Shown piece by piece: positions 26,441 through 36,724 of a DNA stretch of 64,000 nt; the first letter of the stretch is position 1, and every line of letters begins with the position of its first letter. Made by a program: the position numbers and the translations under genes. The notes beneath the pieces are model-generated. The model saw nothing but the letters and a program-made list of their open reading frames with translations, ran no database searches and was not told the DNA's origin. Origin of the DNA: Novosphingobium sp. ST904 (lineage in GTDB: Bacteria; Pseudomonadota; Alphaproteobacteria; Sphingomonadales; Sphingomonadaceae). The DNA lies in the NCBI RefSeq assembly GCF_001298105.1, contig NZ_LGJH01000137.1, positions 1 through 64,000 on the forward strand, written 5' to 3'.

Positions 26441-27452
26441 TCAAAGCGTGCGGACATAGCCCCGATACCAGTCAACGAAGCGCGGCACACCCACCTCGAT
26501 CGGAGTACTGGGCGTATATCCAGTATCGCTCGTAAGTGCTGTAATGTCGGCATAAGTCGCCTCGACGTCACCCGGCTGCATGGGCAGCAACTGCAGTTCC
26601 GCGCGGACGCCGCATGCCTCTTCGAGCACCTCGATAAGCCGCATGAGATGTTCGCTGCGGTGGTTGCCGATATTGTACAGCGAATGGGGCTTGATGCTCC
26701 CACCGCCTTTTCCTGCCCGTCATCGGCGGGTGGACGATCGATGCAGGCCAGCACTCCGCCGACGATATCGTCGATATAGGTGAAGTCCCGGTACATCTCG
26801 CCTTGGTTATATACCTCGATAGGGCGGCCCGAGAGGATACGTTCCGCAAACTTCCACAGCGCCATGTCCGGCCGGCCCCATGGCCCGTAGACGGTAAAAA
26901 AGCGCAGACCCGTCAGCGGGATGCGGAAAAGGTGGGCATAGGTCTCGCTCATCAGCTCATCCGCCTTCTTGGTGGCGGCATAAAGCGAGAGGGATGATCG
27001 GCACGATCCTCCACCGCGAAGGGCAGCTTGGCGTTGCCGCCGTAGACCGAACTGGAACTGGCATAGACCATGTGCGCAACCTGGCGCGCACGCGCCAGTT
27101 CGAGCATGTTGACGTGCCCGGCAAGGTTGGAGGTGACATAGGCCTGCGGGTTTTCGAGTGAGTAGCGCACCCCTGCCTGCGCGCCGAGGTGAACGATCAC
27201 CTCGAAGCGGCAGGGCTCCAGCGTCGCCGTCAGCCGGTCCATGTCCGAGAAATCGAGCTGGTGGAACGTGAACAGATTGCCGAAGCGCGCAGCCAGCCGG
27301 TCTCGCCGGGCTTCCTTGAGTGAGACGGCGTAGTAATCGTTCATGTTGTCGATACCGATCACCGGCGTTCCCTTCGCCATCAGGGCTTCGGCAACGGCGG
27401 CGCCGATGAAACCGGCGGCACCGGTCACGAGAATGGCGGATTGGGAAAGCAT
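26441..27452 (-). CDS. UDP-glucuronate 4-epimerase-type NAD-dependent epimerase, two one-base frameshifts
   Basis: Short-chain dehydrogenase/reductase that would convert UDP-glucuronate to UDP-galacturonate. It has TGAAGFIG at 10-17, the family segment [18 protein letters not shown] near 37-54, and the catalytic SSSSVYG and, after repair, YAATKK. Two missing bases, near 26989-26995 and 26700-26715, split it into three frames; adding one base at each gives a 337-residue protein ending [10 protein letters not shown]. Located 51 bases upstream of ugd, the enzyme that makes its substrate, which supports the assignment. Confidence 0.85.
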
Positions 27453-27707
27453 CGAAACTCCAGTCGGTACGGCAGCGGTTGGGCGGAGCGGGGTGGCGCC
27501 CGCCTTCTAGAGATCAACCATGAAGCAACGATTGCCAAGGGCCCTGCGCCGGGGAACTGCACAGACAGCTCTCGTCTCCGGATGTTGCACCGTTATGGCG
27601 CCGTTCCCCTCGACGTTTCGTTTGACGCTCCGTGACGCGCGGCATATCCCTCCGAAAAGGCTGCAAACTGCCTTCCAGTCCCTATTGCCGTCGGACATAG
27701 CGAGACC

Positions 27708-28712
27708 ATGACTTCCAGACCCCCCGTTCTCGTCACCGGCGGTGCCGGCTATATCGGCAGCCACGCCGTTCTTGCGCTCAAGGACGCCGGCTGGCCCGTC
27801 GCCGTGATCGACAACCTGACGACCGGCTTCCGTTTCGCCATTCCCGAAGGCGTCCCGCTTTACGAAGGCGACATCGAGGATGCCGACCTGCTGGCCCGGA
27901 TTTTCGCCGAACAGGGCACGAAGGCCGTCATGCACTTCGCCGGATCGATCATCGTGCCGGAATCGGTCGAGAATCCGCTGAAGTACTACCACAACAACAC
28001 GGCCAGGAGCCGGGCGCTGATCGATGCCGCGGTCAAGGCGGGCGTGCCGCACTTCATCTTCAGCTCTACCGCGGCCACTTACGGCATTCCCGAGGTTTCG
28101 CCCGTTACCGAGGACAGCCCGAAGCTGCCGATCAATCCCTACGGCATGTCCAAGCTGATGACGGAGATCATGCTGGGCGACGTCGCGCGGGCGCACCGCT
28201 TCAACTTCTGCGCGCTGCGCTACTTCAATGTCGCAGGCGCCGATCCACAGGCCCGCACCGGCCAGTCCACGGCGGGCGCCACGCACCTCATCAAAGTCGC
28301 CGTGGAGGCCGCCCTGGGCAAGCGCAGCCATGTCGCCGTATTCGGCACCGATTTCGATACTCCCGACGGCACCGGCGTGCGCGACTACATCCACGTTTCC
28401 GATCTCGCCAATGCCCACGTCCTTGCGCTGGAAGCGCTGATCGCCGATCCGGCGCGGTCGCTGACGATGAACTGCGGATATGGCCAGGGCTTCTCCGTCC
28501 TCGACGTGCTGGATGCGGTGGACCGGGTAACGAACCTCACGATCGACCGCCGCCTCGAAGGCCGCCGCGCGGGCGACCCGGATTCCCTCATTTCGGACAA
28601 TAGCCGCATCAAGGCGACACTGCCCTGGACGCCGAAATACGCGGACCTGCCCACCATCGTCGAACACGCGCTCGCGTGGGAGCGCAAGCTGGACCAGATT
28701 CGCGAAGGATGA
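27708..28712 (+). CDS. galE: UDP-glucose 4-epimerase GalE
   Basis: Interconverts UDP-glucose and UDP-galactose. 334 residues, normal length. TGGAGYIGSH at 9-18 binds NAD; SSTAATYG near 122 and YGMSK near 148 supply the catalytic Ser and Tyr-Lys; RYFNVAGAD and YIHVSDLA are also present. Provides UDP-galactose for the polysaccharide. It is transcribed away from the epimerase/ugd pair and followed by a strong bidirectional terminator. Confidence 0.95.
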   Translation: MTSRPPVLVTGGAGYIGSHAVLALKDAGWPVAVIDNLTTGFRFAIPEGVPLYEGDIEDADLLARIFAEQGTKAVMHFAGSIIVPESVENPLKYYHNNTARSRALIDAAVKAGVPHFIFSSTAATYGIPEVSPVTEDSPKLPINPYGMSKLMTEIMLGDVARAHRFNFCALRYFNVAGADPQARTGQSTAGATHLIKVAVEAALGKRSHVAVFGTDFDTPDGTGVRDYIHVSDLANAHVLALEALIADPARSLTMNCGYGQGFSVLDVLDAVDRVTNLTIDRRLEGRRAGDPDSLISDNSRIKATLPWTPKYADLPTIVEHALAWERKLDQIREG

Positions 28713-28728
28713 ACGAAAAAGGGATGAA

Positions 28729-28770
28729 CCGAAAAGGCCCCGGCAGGATGTCCTGCCGGGGCCTTTTCGG
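28729..28770. terminator. Bidirectional terminator, perfect 20-bp inverted repeat
   Basis: Arms 28729-28748 and 28751-28770 are perfect complements separated by two bases, with A4 and T4 runs inside the outer stem. It lies between the convergent galE and autotransporter genes and can stop both transcripts. Confidence 0.9.
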
Positions 28771-28805
28771 TTTGCGCTGCGATCCGTTCGGCAGCCAGCG
28801 CCCGA

Positions 28806-31800
28806 TCAGAACGCGATGCTGAGAGACGCGCGGGTCGAAAGATCGGTAGCGTCGCTGGTGCGTTCCATGCGGGCAGTGATCTTCCACGTGAAGTCGAGTC
28901 CGCCCGCCAGCATCGAGACCTCGCTGACCCAGGCTCCCTTGAGGCTTTCCGGCGTGATCGTGAAGGCATCGCCGGCATCGTAAGTGTCGCCGCCGTTGAA
29001 GTAGGCAGTCGTGCTGCCCAGCTTGCCTGAGACGAGTTCGCGGCGACCCGCCTCCACCTGGAACGTCAGCGGGTGCCAGTCGGGAGAGATCGTGCCCAGC
29101 GAGTAGGAGGCCGTCAGTGTCGGCGTTACCGTGGTGGCCTTGCTGGTGCGGCTTGCCACGGTCAGCGCCATGGCGTCGGTGTCGGCGGTTTCGCTGTAGC
29201 CGTTCTCCTTCAGCCAGAACTGCTCGAGTTCGACCTTGGGCTTGAGATTGAAACGGCGCGACATGTCGAAGCGGTAGGACGCGCCCGCCAGGCCCGAGAA
29301 AAGCCAGCCGCTCCACTTGCCGTCCGCGGCATAGGTGAAGTCGGTATCGTCGATGGTGCCGGTGAAAGTCCGCGTCGAATCCACCGAGATCCGCGAGGCG
29401 CCGATACGCGCCCACGCCATGAACGGCCCCTTGGCATTGCGCCAGAACAGGCCAAGGTCATGCTGGCCCACATCGAGATTCCCGGTGCCGCCGTTGTCCG
29501 TCACGCTGCCCTGCAACCACGCATAGGACACGCCGAAGTAGCCCAGCGAAGTGCGCCGCTCGACGCCGCTGGAAAGGCCCGATCCGCTGGCCTTGTAGCC
29601 CGCGGTCGACCCCGCATCCTTGCTGGTGCGCCAGTAGACCGGCTCGAACCAGCCGCCGATGTCGGAGATGGAGAACATCGACGATTGGTCCGAAAGATGC
29701 CGCGCGGCCATGCGGTCGCCGTGAGTCACCGCATCGAACACGCCGCCCGAATGATCGGGAAGCAGCGCCGAGACCTGGGTCTGGAGCGTTGCCGAATCGT
29801 CCACGTCGAGCAGGCTCGCCGTCAGCGAATCATCATTCTGCGCGGTCGAGTAGATCGCATCCCAGGCCGACGCCTCGCTACGCGTCAGGCCGAGTTCGGC
29901 GGTCGTCTTGCGCTCGATGGTAAGATAGACGCTGTTGTCATCGGTCGAAACCTCGCCGTTGTAGATGAACGGCAGGTCGGTCTCGGTCGAGTCCAGCGTG
30001 CCCTGAACATCGAGGCTGCTGGCAGTCAGCACCGTGTAGGTGCCCTCGGCATCGCCGAGGTCGGTGACGGTGGCCGTGATCTTGGTCCCGCTTTCCAGCG
30101 TCGCGTTCGCCACGTTGATGAGCGAACTCGTACCTTCCTGGGTATCGACGTAGACCCCCAGGATACCGCCGGACTTCACGATGAGGTTGCCGAAGCTGAT
30201 GTTCTCCGCCTCGCTCGCGGTCAGCTTGGAACCGCTGCCCACCGTCACGGTCAGGTTGTCGGCATTGCTGAAGTTGCCCGAATAGACCGAGGTACCGGAA
30301 AGCGACAGCGTGCCGTCGTTTCCGGCAAAGTCCATGGTGCCCACGAAGCTCGACGTGCCGGCAAGCGATGCCGTTCCCCTACCGCTGCCGAAGTAGACAT
30401 CGCCGGTGTAGACGGTGTTGCCGGACAGGCTGAGCGTGTCGTCGCCGTTGCCGAAATAGGTATCGCCGGTGATCGTGCCGGTCGAAGCACTGAGCGTGTC
30501 ATTGCCGGAACCAAGCAGGATGTTCCCGGTGATGCTTGCATAGATGGTCGGATCGGTATCCGTGTCGTTGTCTTCGAGATATTCCGCGCTGGTCTCGGCG
30601 TCCGCATCGTTGAGGTACTGGCTGATGGTCACGCCGGTCGTGTTCGCGGACAGGTCGAGCGCGGTCGTCGTGTCGGTGTCGGAGCCGGTTGCGGAAATGA
30701 AACCGGTGTTGTCGATCGTGGTCAGCGTGCCGGAAAGATCGCGGACCGCGGTGGAGGAACCGTCGCCCTGCGAGGTGATGCCCGCCGCGATCGAGCCGCT
30801 GTTGTAGAGGCTGGTGACAGTGCTGCCCTTGTTGATGAGCAGGGCGGTCGCCGCCGAATCGTATGTCGTGGCGCTGAGAGTGCCGGTCACGCCGATGCCG
30901 TCTGTCAGGGTGACGTTGCCACCCTGCCCGCCGATCACCAGGCCGTAGGCGTCGGTCTTGCTGTAGTACGAGTTGGAACTGACGGTTCGTCGATGGCGAT
31001 CGAATAGGTGCCGGAATTGCTGGAAACGCCGCCGACCGTGATGTCGCTGGTGCCGCCCACCTGGATGGCCGGGCCATTGCCGTAGGACACGACCGCGCCG
31101 GTGCCTTCCTCGTCGTCATCGACACCGTCATTGTCTTCATCGTCGTTGGTGCTGTCATTGTCGACCGGCGGAGCAGCCACATAGATGCCGCCTGCAACGT
31201 TGCCGGTGATGTCCACCGTCGCGGCACCGGAGCGCAGCGCGGCGCGTGAAAGCACGACGGTGTTGCTGTCGTCATCGGTGTAGGAGGCCCGATTGGCCAC
31301 CGTGCCCTGAATGGTCACAGTGCCGGTCACGTCTCCGCCGACCGAGAGCGCGGTCGCCCCGGCGCCGGTTGCATAGACAGTGCCTTCCACGGTGACGTCA
31401 CCGTCCACCGCCTTCGTCGAGATGCCTACGGAATTGTCGCCGATCACGCTGATGGTGCCGGTGTTCGTGATATCGCCCACATAGTCGCTGTCCACGACGA
31501 TGCCGCCGGAATCCTGGCCTTCCACCGTGATCGTGCCGGCGTTGAGGATCGAGCCGCTGGTCGCCGCGCCGGACAGGACATGAATGCCGTAGCGATTGCT
31601 GGCCGAGGCGCTGTCCGAGCCGGTCGTCTCGGGAACGTAGTCCTCGGTCACCGCGATCGAACCGTCCTCACCAACGGCAATCGTAGAGGTGGTGCCGGCA
31701 TTTACGGTGATGCCGGTCGCACCGTCGGCATCGTCGAGCACCAGCCCGCCTTCGACGTCTACGGCGTTGCTGCTGTCGACGGTGACCGCCGACCCGCCGG

Positions 31801-31963
31801 CGAGCGTGATCGTGCCGTCCTCGGTCACGGTAACATCGCCTGCGCTGGACGTTACCAGCGGCGCGGTCGTGTCGGTGGAAACCTTGGTGGCGGCAAGGGT
31901 GGGAGCGGCGACGAGGGCAAGGACCAGCGCGCCGATGCTGGAAGACGTGTGAAGCGAGTTCAT
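28806..31963 (-). CDS. Type Va autotransporter, one-base frameshift
   Basis: Outer membrane autotransporter of about 1052 residues after repair. A signal peptide (ending APTLAATK near 26) leads a passenger of Gly/Thr/Asp-rich beta-helix repeats such as TGTISVIGDNSVGIS and, later, FGNGDDTLSLSGN-type repeats near 520-590. An Asp-rich loop near 280-300 (DDEDNDGVDDDEEG) may bind calcium. The last 280 residues form an autotransporter beta-barrel (SSGVERRTSLGYFGVSYAWLQ onward) ending in Phe. One base is missing near 30987-30989; adding a G joins the frames as IAIDGTVSSNSYYSKTDAYG. The passenger function is unknown. Confidence 0.87.
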
Positions 31964-32028
31964 GTCTGGAATCTCGTGATGAGCGTGAAAGCGGTATCCG
32001 GCGCCGCCTCTCGGCCGGCGCCGGAGAT

Positions 32029-32968
32029 TCAGGCGGCGATGCCGATGAGCGCGGTGCGGTGTATCCGGCCGTCAGGCTGCCGCTCAGCGTCGGCGTCATC
32101 TGCGCCAGTTGCGCGGAACTGTTGTCACCGAAGACATTGTCCGACGACAGCGAGATCGCGTTGTAGTTGGCGATGCTGGCCGTATAACGCGTATCGCCGG
32201 TGAACACGGCGGTGTTGGTGGCAGCCGGCATGGCAAGCTGCGAGATGAGACTGGCCGTGCGGCCGGTGCTTGCCGAAGTCAGGCCGCCCGTGAAGATCTC
32301 GAAATGAATGTGCGGCCAGCGTCCCGAGTAGCAGGCGGGATAGATGGTCGTGAACGTCACCTTCCCCTCGCTGTCGGTCACCTGCACGCCGCGCAGGTAG
32401 CTTTCGGTGGTGACGCCGCTCGAATAGAGCGAGTACTTCCCGGCGGCATCGCAGTGCCAGACATAGATCGCCGCGCCTTCTATCGCCGCGCAGCCGTTGT
32501 TCACGTCGACGAGTTGCAGTGTCAGTTCCAGTGCGACACCGGCGGCGGTCGTCGTCGAATTGATGAAGCTGGAACGGATATCCGAGCGACCACACCGCTC
32601 ACGGTCAGCACGTTGGAGGTCGAACCGCTTGCCGTGTTGGTGCCATCTGCGGGATAGGGGCCGTTGGTTTCGGTGGGATCGGCGATGCAGGTATCGGCGG
32701 AACTTCCGCCCGACGAGGTGGACGAAGAACTGGTCGACGAAGTGCTGGACGAAGTCGTGCTGGAACTGCTGGTGGAACTCGTGGAACTGGACGAGCCAGA
32801 GGTTCCCGAAGACGAGGAACCGTCATCCCCTCCACATGCCGCAACGCCCGCCACGCTGCCCGCGCTGGCAAGAATGGCCAGCGCCCGGCGGCGTCCTATC
32901 AGGTTCTCGCCGAATGCCCGTCCGATGGTCTGAAGATCGTGGGCAAGCCCGCGGTCATGGTCGTCCAT
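32029..32968 (-). CDS. Exported intradiol dioxygenase-like lipoprotein, two one-base frameshifts
   Basis: About 313 residues when repaired. A twin-arginine signal (IGRRRALAILASAG) ends in the lipobox-like GVAAC, followed by a 45-residue Ser/Thr/Gly linker and an intradiol dioxygenase fold with YVWHCDAAGKYS and TIYPACYSGRWPHIHFE. The Tyr/Tyr/His/His set binds Fe(III) in catechol and protocatechuate dioxygenases. Missing bases near 32587-32590 (restores VVRSDIRSSFINS) and 32056-32062 (restores TATALIGIAA and the TGA at 32029) split the frame. Members with this layout are often annotated as protocatechuate dioxygenase-like without known substrate. It lies just upstream of the autotransporter. 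Confidence 0.8.
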
Positions 32969-33119
32969 TGAAATATCCCCTCGTGTCGCAATTCGCGCGA
33001 CGCCCGGAGGACCGGTGCCGCGGATCAGGTCACGACGAGGATTGAAAGCCGGCAGTTGCCACCGGATTTCAGATGCATTTCATCTCTGTAGCCGCACGGT
33101 CCGTCCCGGCGGCCGATGC

Positions 33120-33893
33120 TCATCTGGCTGAAATGTCGCCCGAGACCGAGGGCACGAAGAGATACCCCTCATTGCGCACGGTGCGGATGATGTCGCCGCC
33201 ACCGTCGCCTTCGGCAAGCTTGCGGCGCAGGCGGGAAAGCTGGACGTCGATGGCGCGATCGTAGTGATCGCTGTCTTCCCCGCGCGACCAATCGAGCAAC
33301 TGGTCCCGAGTGAGGACACGTCGCGGGTGCTCGGCGAATGCCCGCAGGAGGCGGAACTCGCCATCCGAAAGCGAGATCAGCCGGTTGCCGGGATCGAACA
33401 GCAGGCGCAGGCCCAGGTCCATCCGCCATCCGCCAAAGTGCAGACACTCCCCGGAATGCACGTCGTTGACCGGCGTCGCTTCCAAAGGCGCGGCCGCAAC
33501 GACCCGCTCGGCCACCCCGCCCACTGCCGCGCGGCGGCGCAGGACGGTGCGGATGCGGGCCAGCAGTTCGCGCGGATTGCACGGTTTCGCCAGATAGTCG
33601 TCCGCACCCATTTCCAGGCCGACGATGCGATCGACGTCGCTTCCCACGGCCGAAAGCATGATGACCGGCGGCGCATCGGGTCCAAGCTGGCGGAGTGCGG
33701 TAAGGCCATCTTCGCGCGGCATCATCACGTCCAGCACGATGAGATCGAAATCCTCGCGCGCCAGCAGTTCGCGCATCGCCGAAGGATCGGCGGCAGTCTG
33801 CGTGGCGTAGCCATGCTTGCCCAGGAACTCGCCGATCAGCGAGCGGATGCCTTCATCGTCGTCGACGATGAGGATGCGGGTCTGAAGGTCCAT
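33120..33893 (-). CDS. OmpR-family response regulator
   Basis: About 257 residues. Receiver domain with phospho-acceptor in LIVLDVMMPREDG near 45-57, acidic pair VDDDEG and Lys in YLAKPCNPRE; C-terminal winged helix (LSDGEFRLLRAFAEHPRRVLTRDQLL) for DNA binding. Start ATG at 33893 chosen; another in-frame ATG is at 33914. It is divergent from the histidine kinase gene at 34592, and the two probably form one two-component system controlling the surrounding envelope genes (inference). Confidence 0.92.
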   Translation of the reverse strand: MDLQTRILIVDDDEGIRSLIGEFLGKHGYATQTAADPSAMRELLAREDFDLIVLDVMMPREDGLTALRQLGPDAPPVIMLSAVGSDVDRIVGLEMGADDYLAKPCNPRELLARIRTVLRRRAAVGGVAERVVAAAPLEATPVNDVHSGECLHFGGWRMDLGLRLLFDPGNRLISLSDGEFRLLRAFAEHPRRVLTRDQLLDWSRGEDSDHYDRAIDVQLSRLRRKLAEGDGGGDIIRTVRNEGYLFVPSVSGDISAR

Positions 33894-34591
33894 CGGAGCA
33901 CGTTCTAGGATCATTGTGCGCCAATAGGAACCCCGCGTTCCACCCGGATTTCAGCCCCTGTTACAGCTTGCGACAGCCCGCAACAGGCGTGAAATGCCGG
34001 TGAAATCCGCAGGCAAAGTCCCGCGCCGAACAAGATGGCCATGAACAACCCAGTTCGTCAGGTTCCGTCTTGGATGGCCTGCAGCGCGGATCCCGTCGCA
34101 TCCCCCGCGACTCCCGCAATGATGCTGCATGTCCCCGATACGGCCGGAACCACCGTCCGGTTAGCCACCGCCAAGGCGCCGGTCGGTGCCGGGCCCGTCG
34201 CAGCGGCAGGTCACGTAGTCGCACCCGCCCTGTCCTGCGACGGCCCCGGAACTATATCCACGCATCGGGGATGGTGCGGAACCGGACCCGATAGTGACAC
34301 AATCGCATGGTACCGGCCGCTCAAGCCCAGTCGCGGTGCCCGGCGCCGCTCGACAAGAGTTTTCCTTCCAGCCTCGCGAGTGAGGGCACCGCTGCTGGAA
34401 CGGACCCGAGGTGACCGTCCTCGCAGGCTGGCCTTGTGCCGGCTCGCGGGGGCGCGGAGCGGGGTCGGAAGGGACGTGTCCCTCCTTTCCGAGCCCGCTC
34501 CGCATCTCTCTTCCCCATCCCGCTCCAGAACGGCGCGCAGCCACGTGGTGACGTCTCGAAATCGCCGCGAATTCGTGGCATGGGGCCTGAA
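33894..34591. other. Intergenic region between response regulator and kinase genes
   Basis: About 700 bases between divergent genes. It should hold promoters for both. Open frames on either strand (for example plus 34035 onward) have no ribosome site, no domain signal and Arg/Pro-rich composition typical of non-coding GC-rich DNA. A real but unrecognised small gene cannot be excluded. Confidence 0.4.
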
Positions 34592-36724
34592 ATGAACCTG
34601 CCCCGCCTTTCGAACCGGATCGGCCTTCCCCTGGCGATGCAGATGATCGCCATCCTGGTCTGCGCCCTGATCGGCGCCCAACTCGTCACGCTCGCGCTTA
34701 CCGTGCTGCTGCCGCCCAGCCCGACCGCGCGCTGGAACATCGACGAGGTGGCCAGCGCCCTCACCGCCAGCGACGTGCCAGACCGGCTCGAACGCAAGCC
34801 GATGATGGGTCCGCCCGACGTGAGCGGGCAGGGCTGGCTCGTTTCCGAATCTCGCGCGACGCACTTGCCAGCCGCCTCGGCCGCGAGGGCAAGGACGTTA
34901 TTCTCGCCTTCTATACCCAGCTTCCCGTCGGCGGCGTCGCCGTGCCCAGCAACACCCGCTCGCCCCTCGCCATGGCGCAGGGCAAGGCCGAACCCGCCTC
35001 GCTGTCCTCGGTTCTGGTCAGCTCGGCGGAAGCGCAGTCGATTCCCGGCGGCCCTCCCCCCGGTGGAAGCCCCGGGCCGAGCGGAATGCCCGGTGGCCAC
35101 TTCCCCGGCGGAATGCCTCCCGGCGGCTCGATGCCCCGCGTTCCCGCCATGCCCGGTGGAGCCCGTCCGGGAGGACGCATCCCCGGCGGCGCGATCCCCG
35201 CCGCCACCGCACCCGGCGGCCACCGCCCCGGAAGCGCCGGTGCAGGCGGTCAGCCGGGTGGGCAGGCCCCCGGAGGCGGCATCGGCCGCCCTGGCGGCGG
35301 CCAGCCCTCGCAAGGACAGCCTTCGCAGGGACAGCCCGGCAACGCCGCGCCCAGCCGGGCAGGACGCCGAACCAGGACGGTCAGCCCGGACAGATCGTCG
35401 GCCCCGGCGGGCGTCCCGGCGGGATGATCGGTCCGGGCGGCGCCGCTGGGCTGGGCTCGGGCCTTCTCTCGCCGGCCATGCCCACGATGACCGACATTCC
35501 CCGCGCCACCCTGCCGATCGCCACGCCCGATCCGCTGCCGACCCCCGTCGCGACAACGCGCCCCCTGTCTCTCCAGATTCCCCAACCCCCGGTCATGCTC
35601 GCATCCACGGCCGCTCCGGCAACCACCGTGGCAACGGCAGCGCCTGCCACGCCGCCTGCCGCCGCGACGCGCACCACACCGCTGCCCGTCGTTCCCGGCA
35701 CGCCGCAACCGATCCCCTTCCGCCACGTCGACAGCGGCTTCTTCGCGCTCACCTCGCCGCCGTTCATCGAAGGCGATTTCGTGGCCGCCGCACGCCAGCC
35801 CGACGGACAGTGGCTGGCCGTGGCGCGCGCGCGGAGCCGTTCCCCAACGCCTGGCAGAAGCGGGTCATGCTGTGGTTCGCACTGTCGCTGGCGATCATCA
35901 GCCCGCTGGCATGGCTGTTCGCCCGGCGCATCGTGGTTCCGCTGAAGGACTTCGCGCAAGCCGCCGAACAGCTCGGCCGCGACCCCTCGGCCACCATCCT
36001 GCCGCTGTCCGGCCCTGCCGAGATCGGGCGGGCGGCCAATGCCTTCAACCAGATGCGCAACCGCCTGCGCGCCTTCGTGGATGACCGCACCGCGATGGTC
36101 GGCGCCATCAGCCACGACCTGCGCACTCCCCTCACCCGCCTTCGCTTCCGCATCGAGGACGTTCCCGACGAGCAGCGCGAAGGCCTGCTGAAGGAAGTGA
36201 GCGAGATGGAAGCCATGATCAGCGAGGTCATCGCCTTCATCCGCGATGCCTCGACCCCGGGACCGCGCGAACGCGTCGATTTCGCGGAACTGATCGCCGG
36301 CAGCGTCGCCGACGCACAACTTGTCGGCGGCAAGGTGACGATCGAGCACAACCTGCACATTCCGGTCGATGTCGATCCGGTCGGCATCCGCCGCCTGCTC
36401 GGCAACCTGCTGGAAAACGCGATCAAGTACGGCGAAAGTGCAAGGGTCCGCGTGAGCCTGCACGATGGCGAGGCCGTGGCGGAAATCGTCGACACCGGGC
36501 CCGGCATTCCGGAAGACGAGTTCGACCGCGCTTTCGAGCCGTTCTATCGTTCCGAAACGGCGCGCACCTCGGGTCAGAAGGGCAGCGGGCTCGGCCTTGC
36601 GGTGTGCCGCTCCATCGCGCGCGCCCATGGCGGCGATGTAAGCTTCGTTCATGGCGGCGACGGATTCGCCGCCCGCGTCACGGTTCCGGCCGCCTTCGAT
36701 CCGACCCTGCGAAAGGCGGCCTGA
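34592..36724 (+). CDS. Sensor histidine kinase with large Pro/Gly-rich periplasmic region, three one-base frameshifts
   Basis: About 711 residues when repaired. TM1 near 12-35; a periplasmic region of nearly 390 residues; TM2 near 424-442 (LWFALSLAIISPLAWLF); HAMP; HisKA with SHDLRTPLTRLRF near 507; and HATPase (LLENAIKYGE, DTGPGIPE, GSGLGLAVCRSIARAHGG). Residues about 150-290 are PGG-type repeats (PGGPPPGGSPGPSGMPGG, SQGQPSQGQPG), followed by a Thr/Ala/Pro-rich stretch. Missing bases near 34849, 35365 and 35830 each shift the frame; three together return to the starting frame. Divergent from its likely response regulator and overlapping the next gene (TGATG). Confidence 0.85.
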   Translation: MNLPRLSNRIGLPLAMQMIAILVCALIGAQLVTLALTVLLPPSPTARWNIDEVASALTASDVPDRLERKPMMGPPDVSGQGWLVSESRATHLPAASAARARTLFSPSIPSFPSAASPCPATPARPSPWRRARPNPPRCPRFWSARRKRSRFPAALPPVEAPGRAECPVATSPAECLPAARCPAFPPCPVEPVREDASPAARSPPPPHPAATAPEAPVQAVSRVGRPPEAASAALAAASPRKDSLRRDSPATPRPAGQDAEPGRSARTDRRPRRASRRDDRSGRRRWAGLGPSLAGHAHDDRHSPRHPADRHARSAADPRRDNAPPVSPDSPTPGHARIHGRSGNHRGNGSACHAACRRDAHHTAARRSRHAATDPLPPRRQRLLRAHLAAVHRRRFRGRRTPARRTVAGRGARAEPFPNAWQKRVMLWFALSLAIISPLAWLFARRIVVPLKDFAQAAEQLGRDPSATILPLSGPAEIGRAANAFNQMRNRLRAFVDDRTAMVGAISHDLRTPLTRLRFRIEDVPDEQREGLLKEVSEMEAMISEVIAFIRDASTPGPRERVDFAELIAGSVADAQLVGGKVTIEHNLHIPVDVDPVGIRRLLGNLLENAIKYGESARVRVSLHDGEAVAEIVDTGPGIPEDEFDRAFEPFYRSETARTSGQKGSGLGLAVCRSIARAHGGDVSFVHGGDGFAARVTVPAAFDPTLRKAA

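Noticed and set aside
29073..31007. Long open frame (644 residues) antisense to the autotransporter
   Set aside because: Arg/Gly/Val-rich composition with no domain signal; typical shadow of a GC-rich gene on the other strand.
34035..34595. Plus-strand open frame upstream of the histidine kinase
   Set aside because: Arg/Pro-rich, no ribosome site, no domain features; treated as intergenic.
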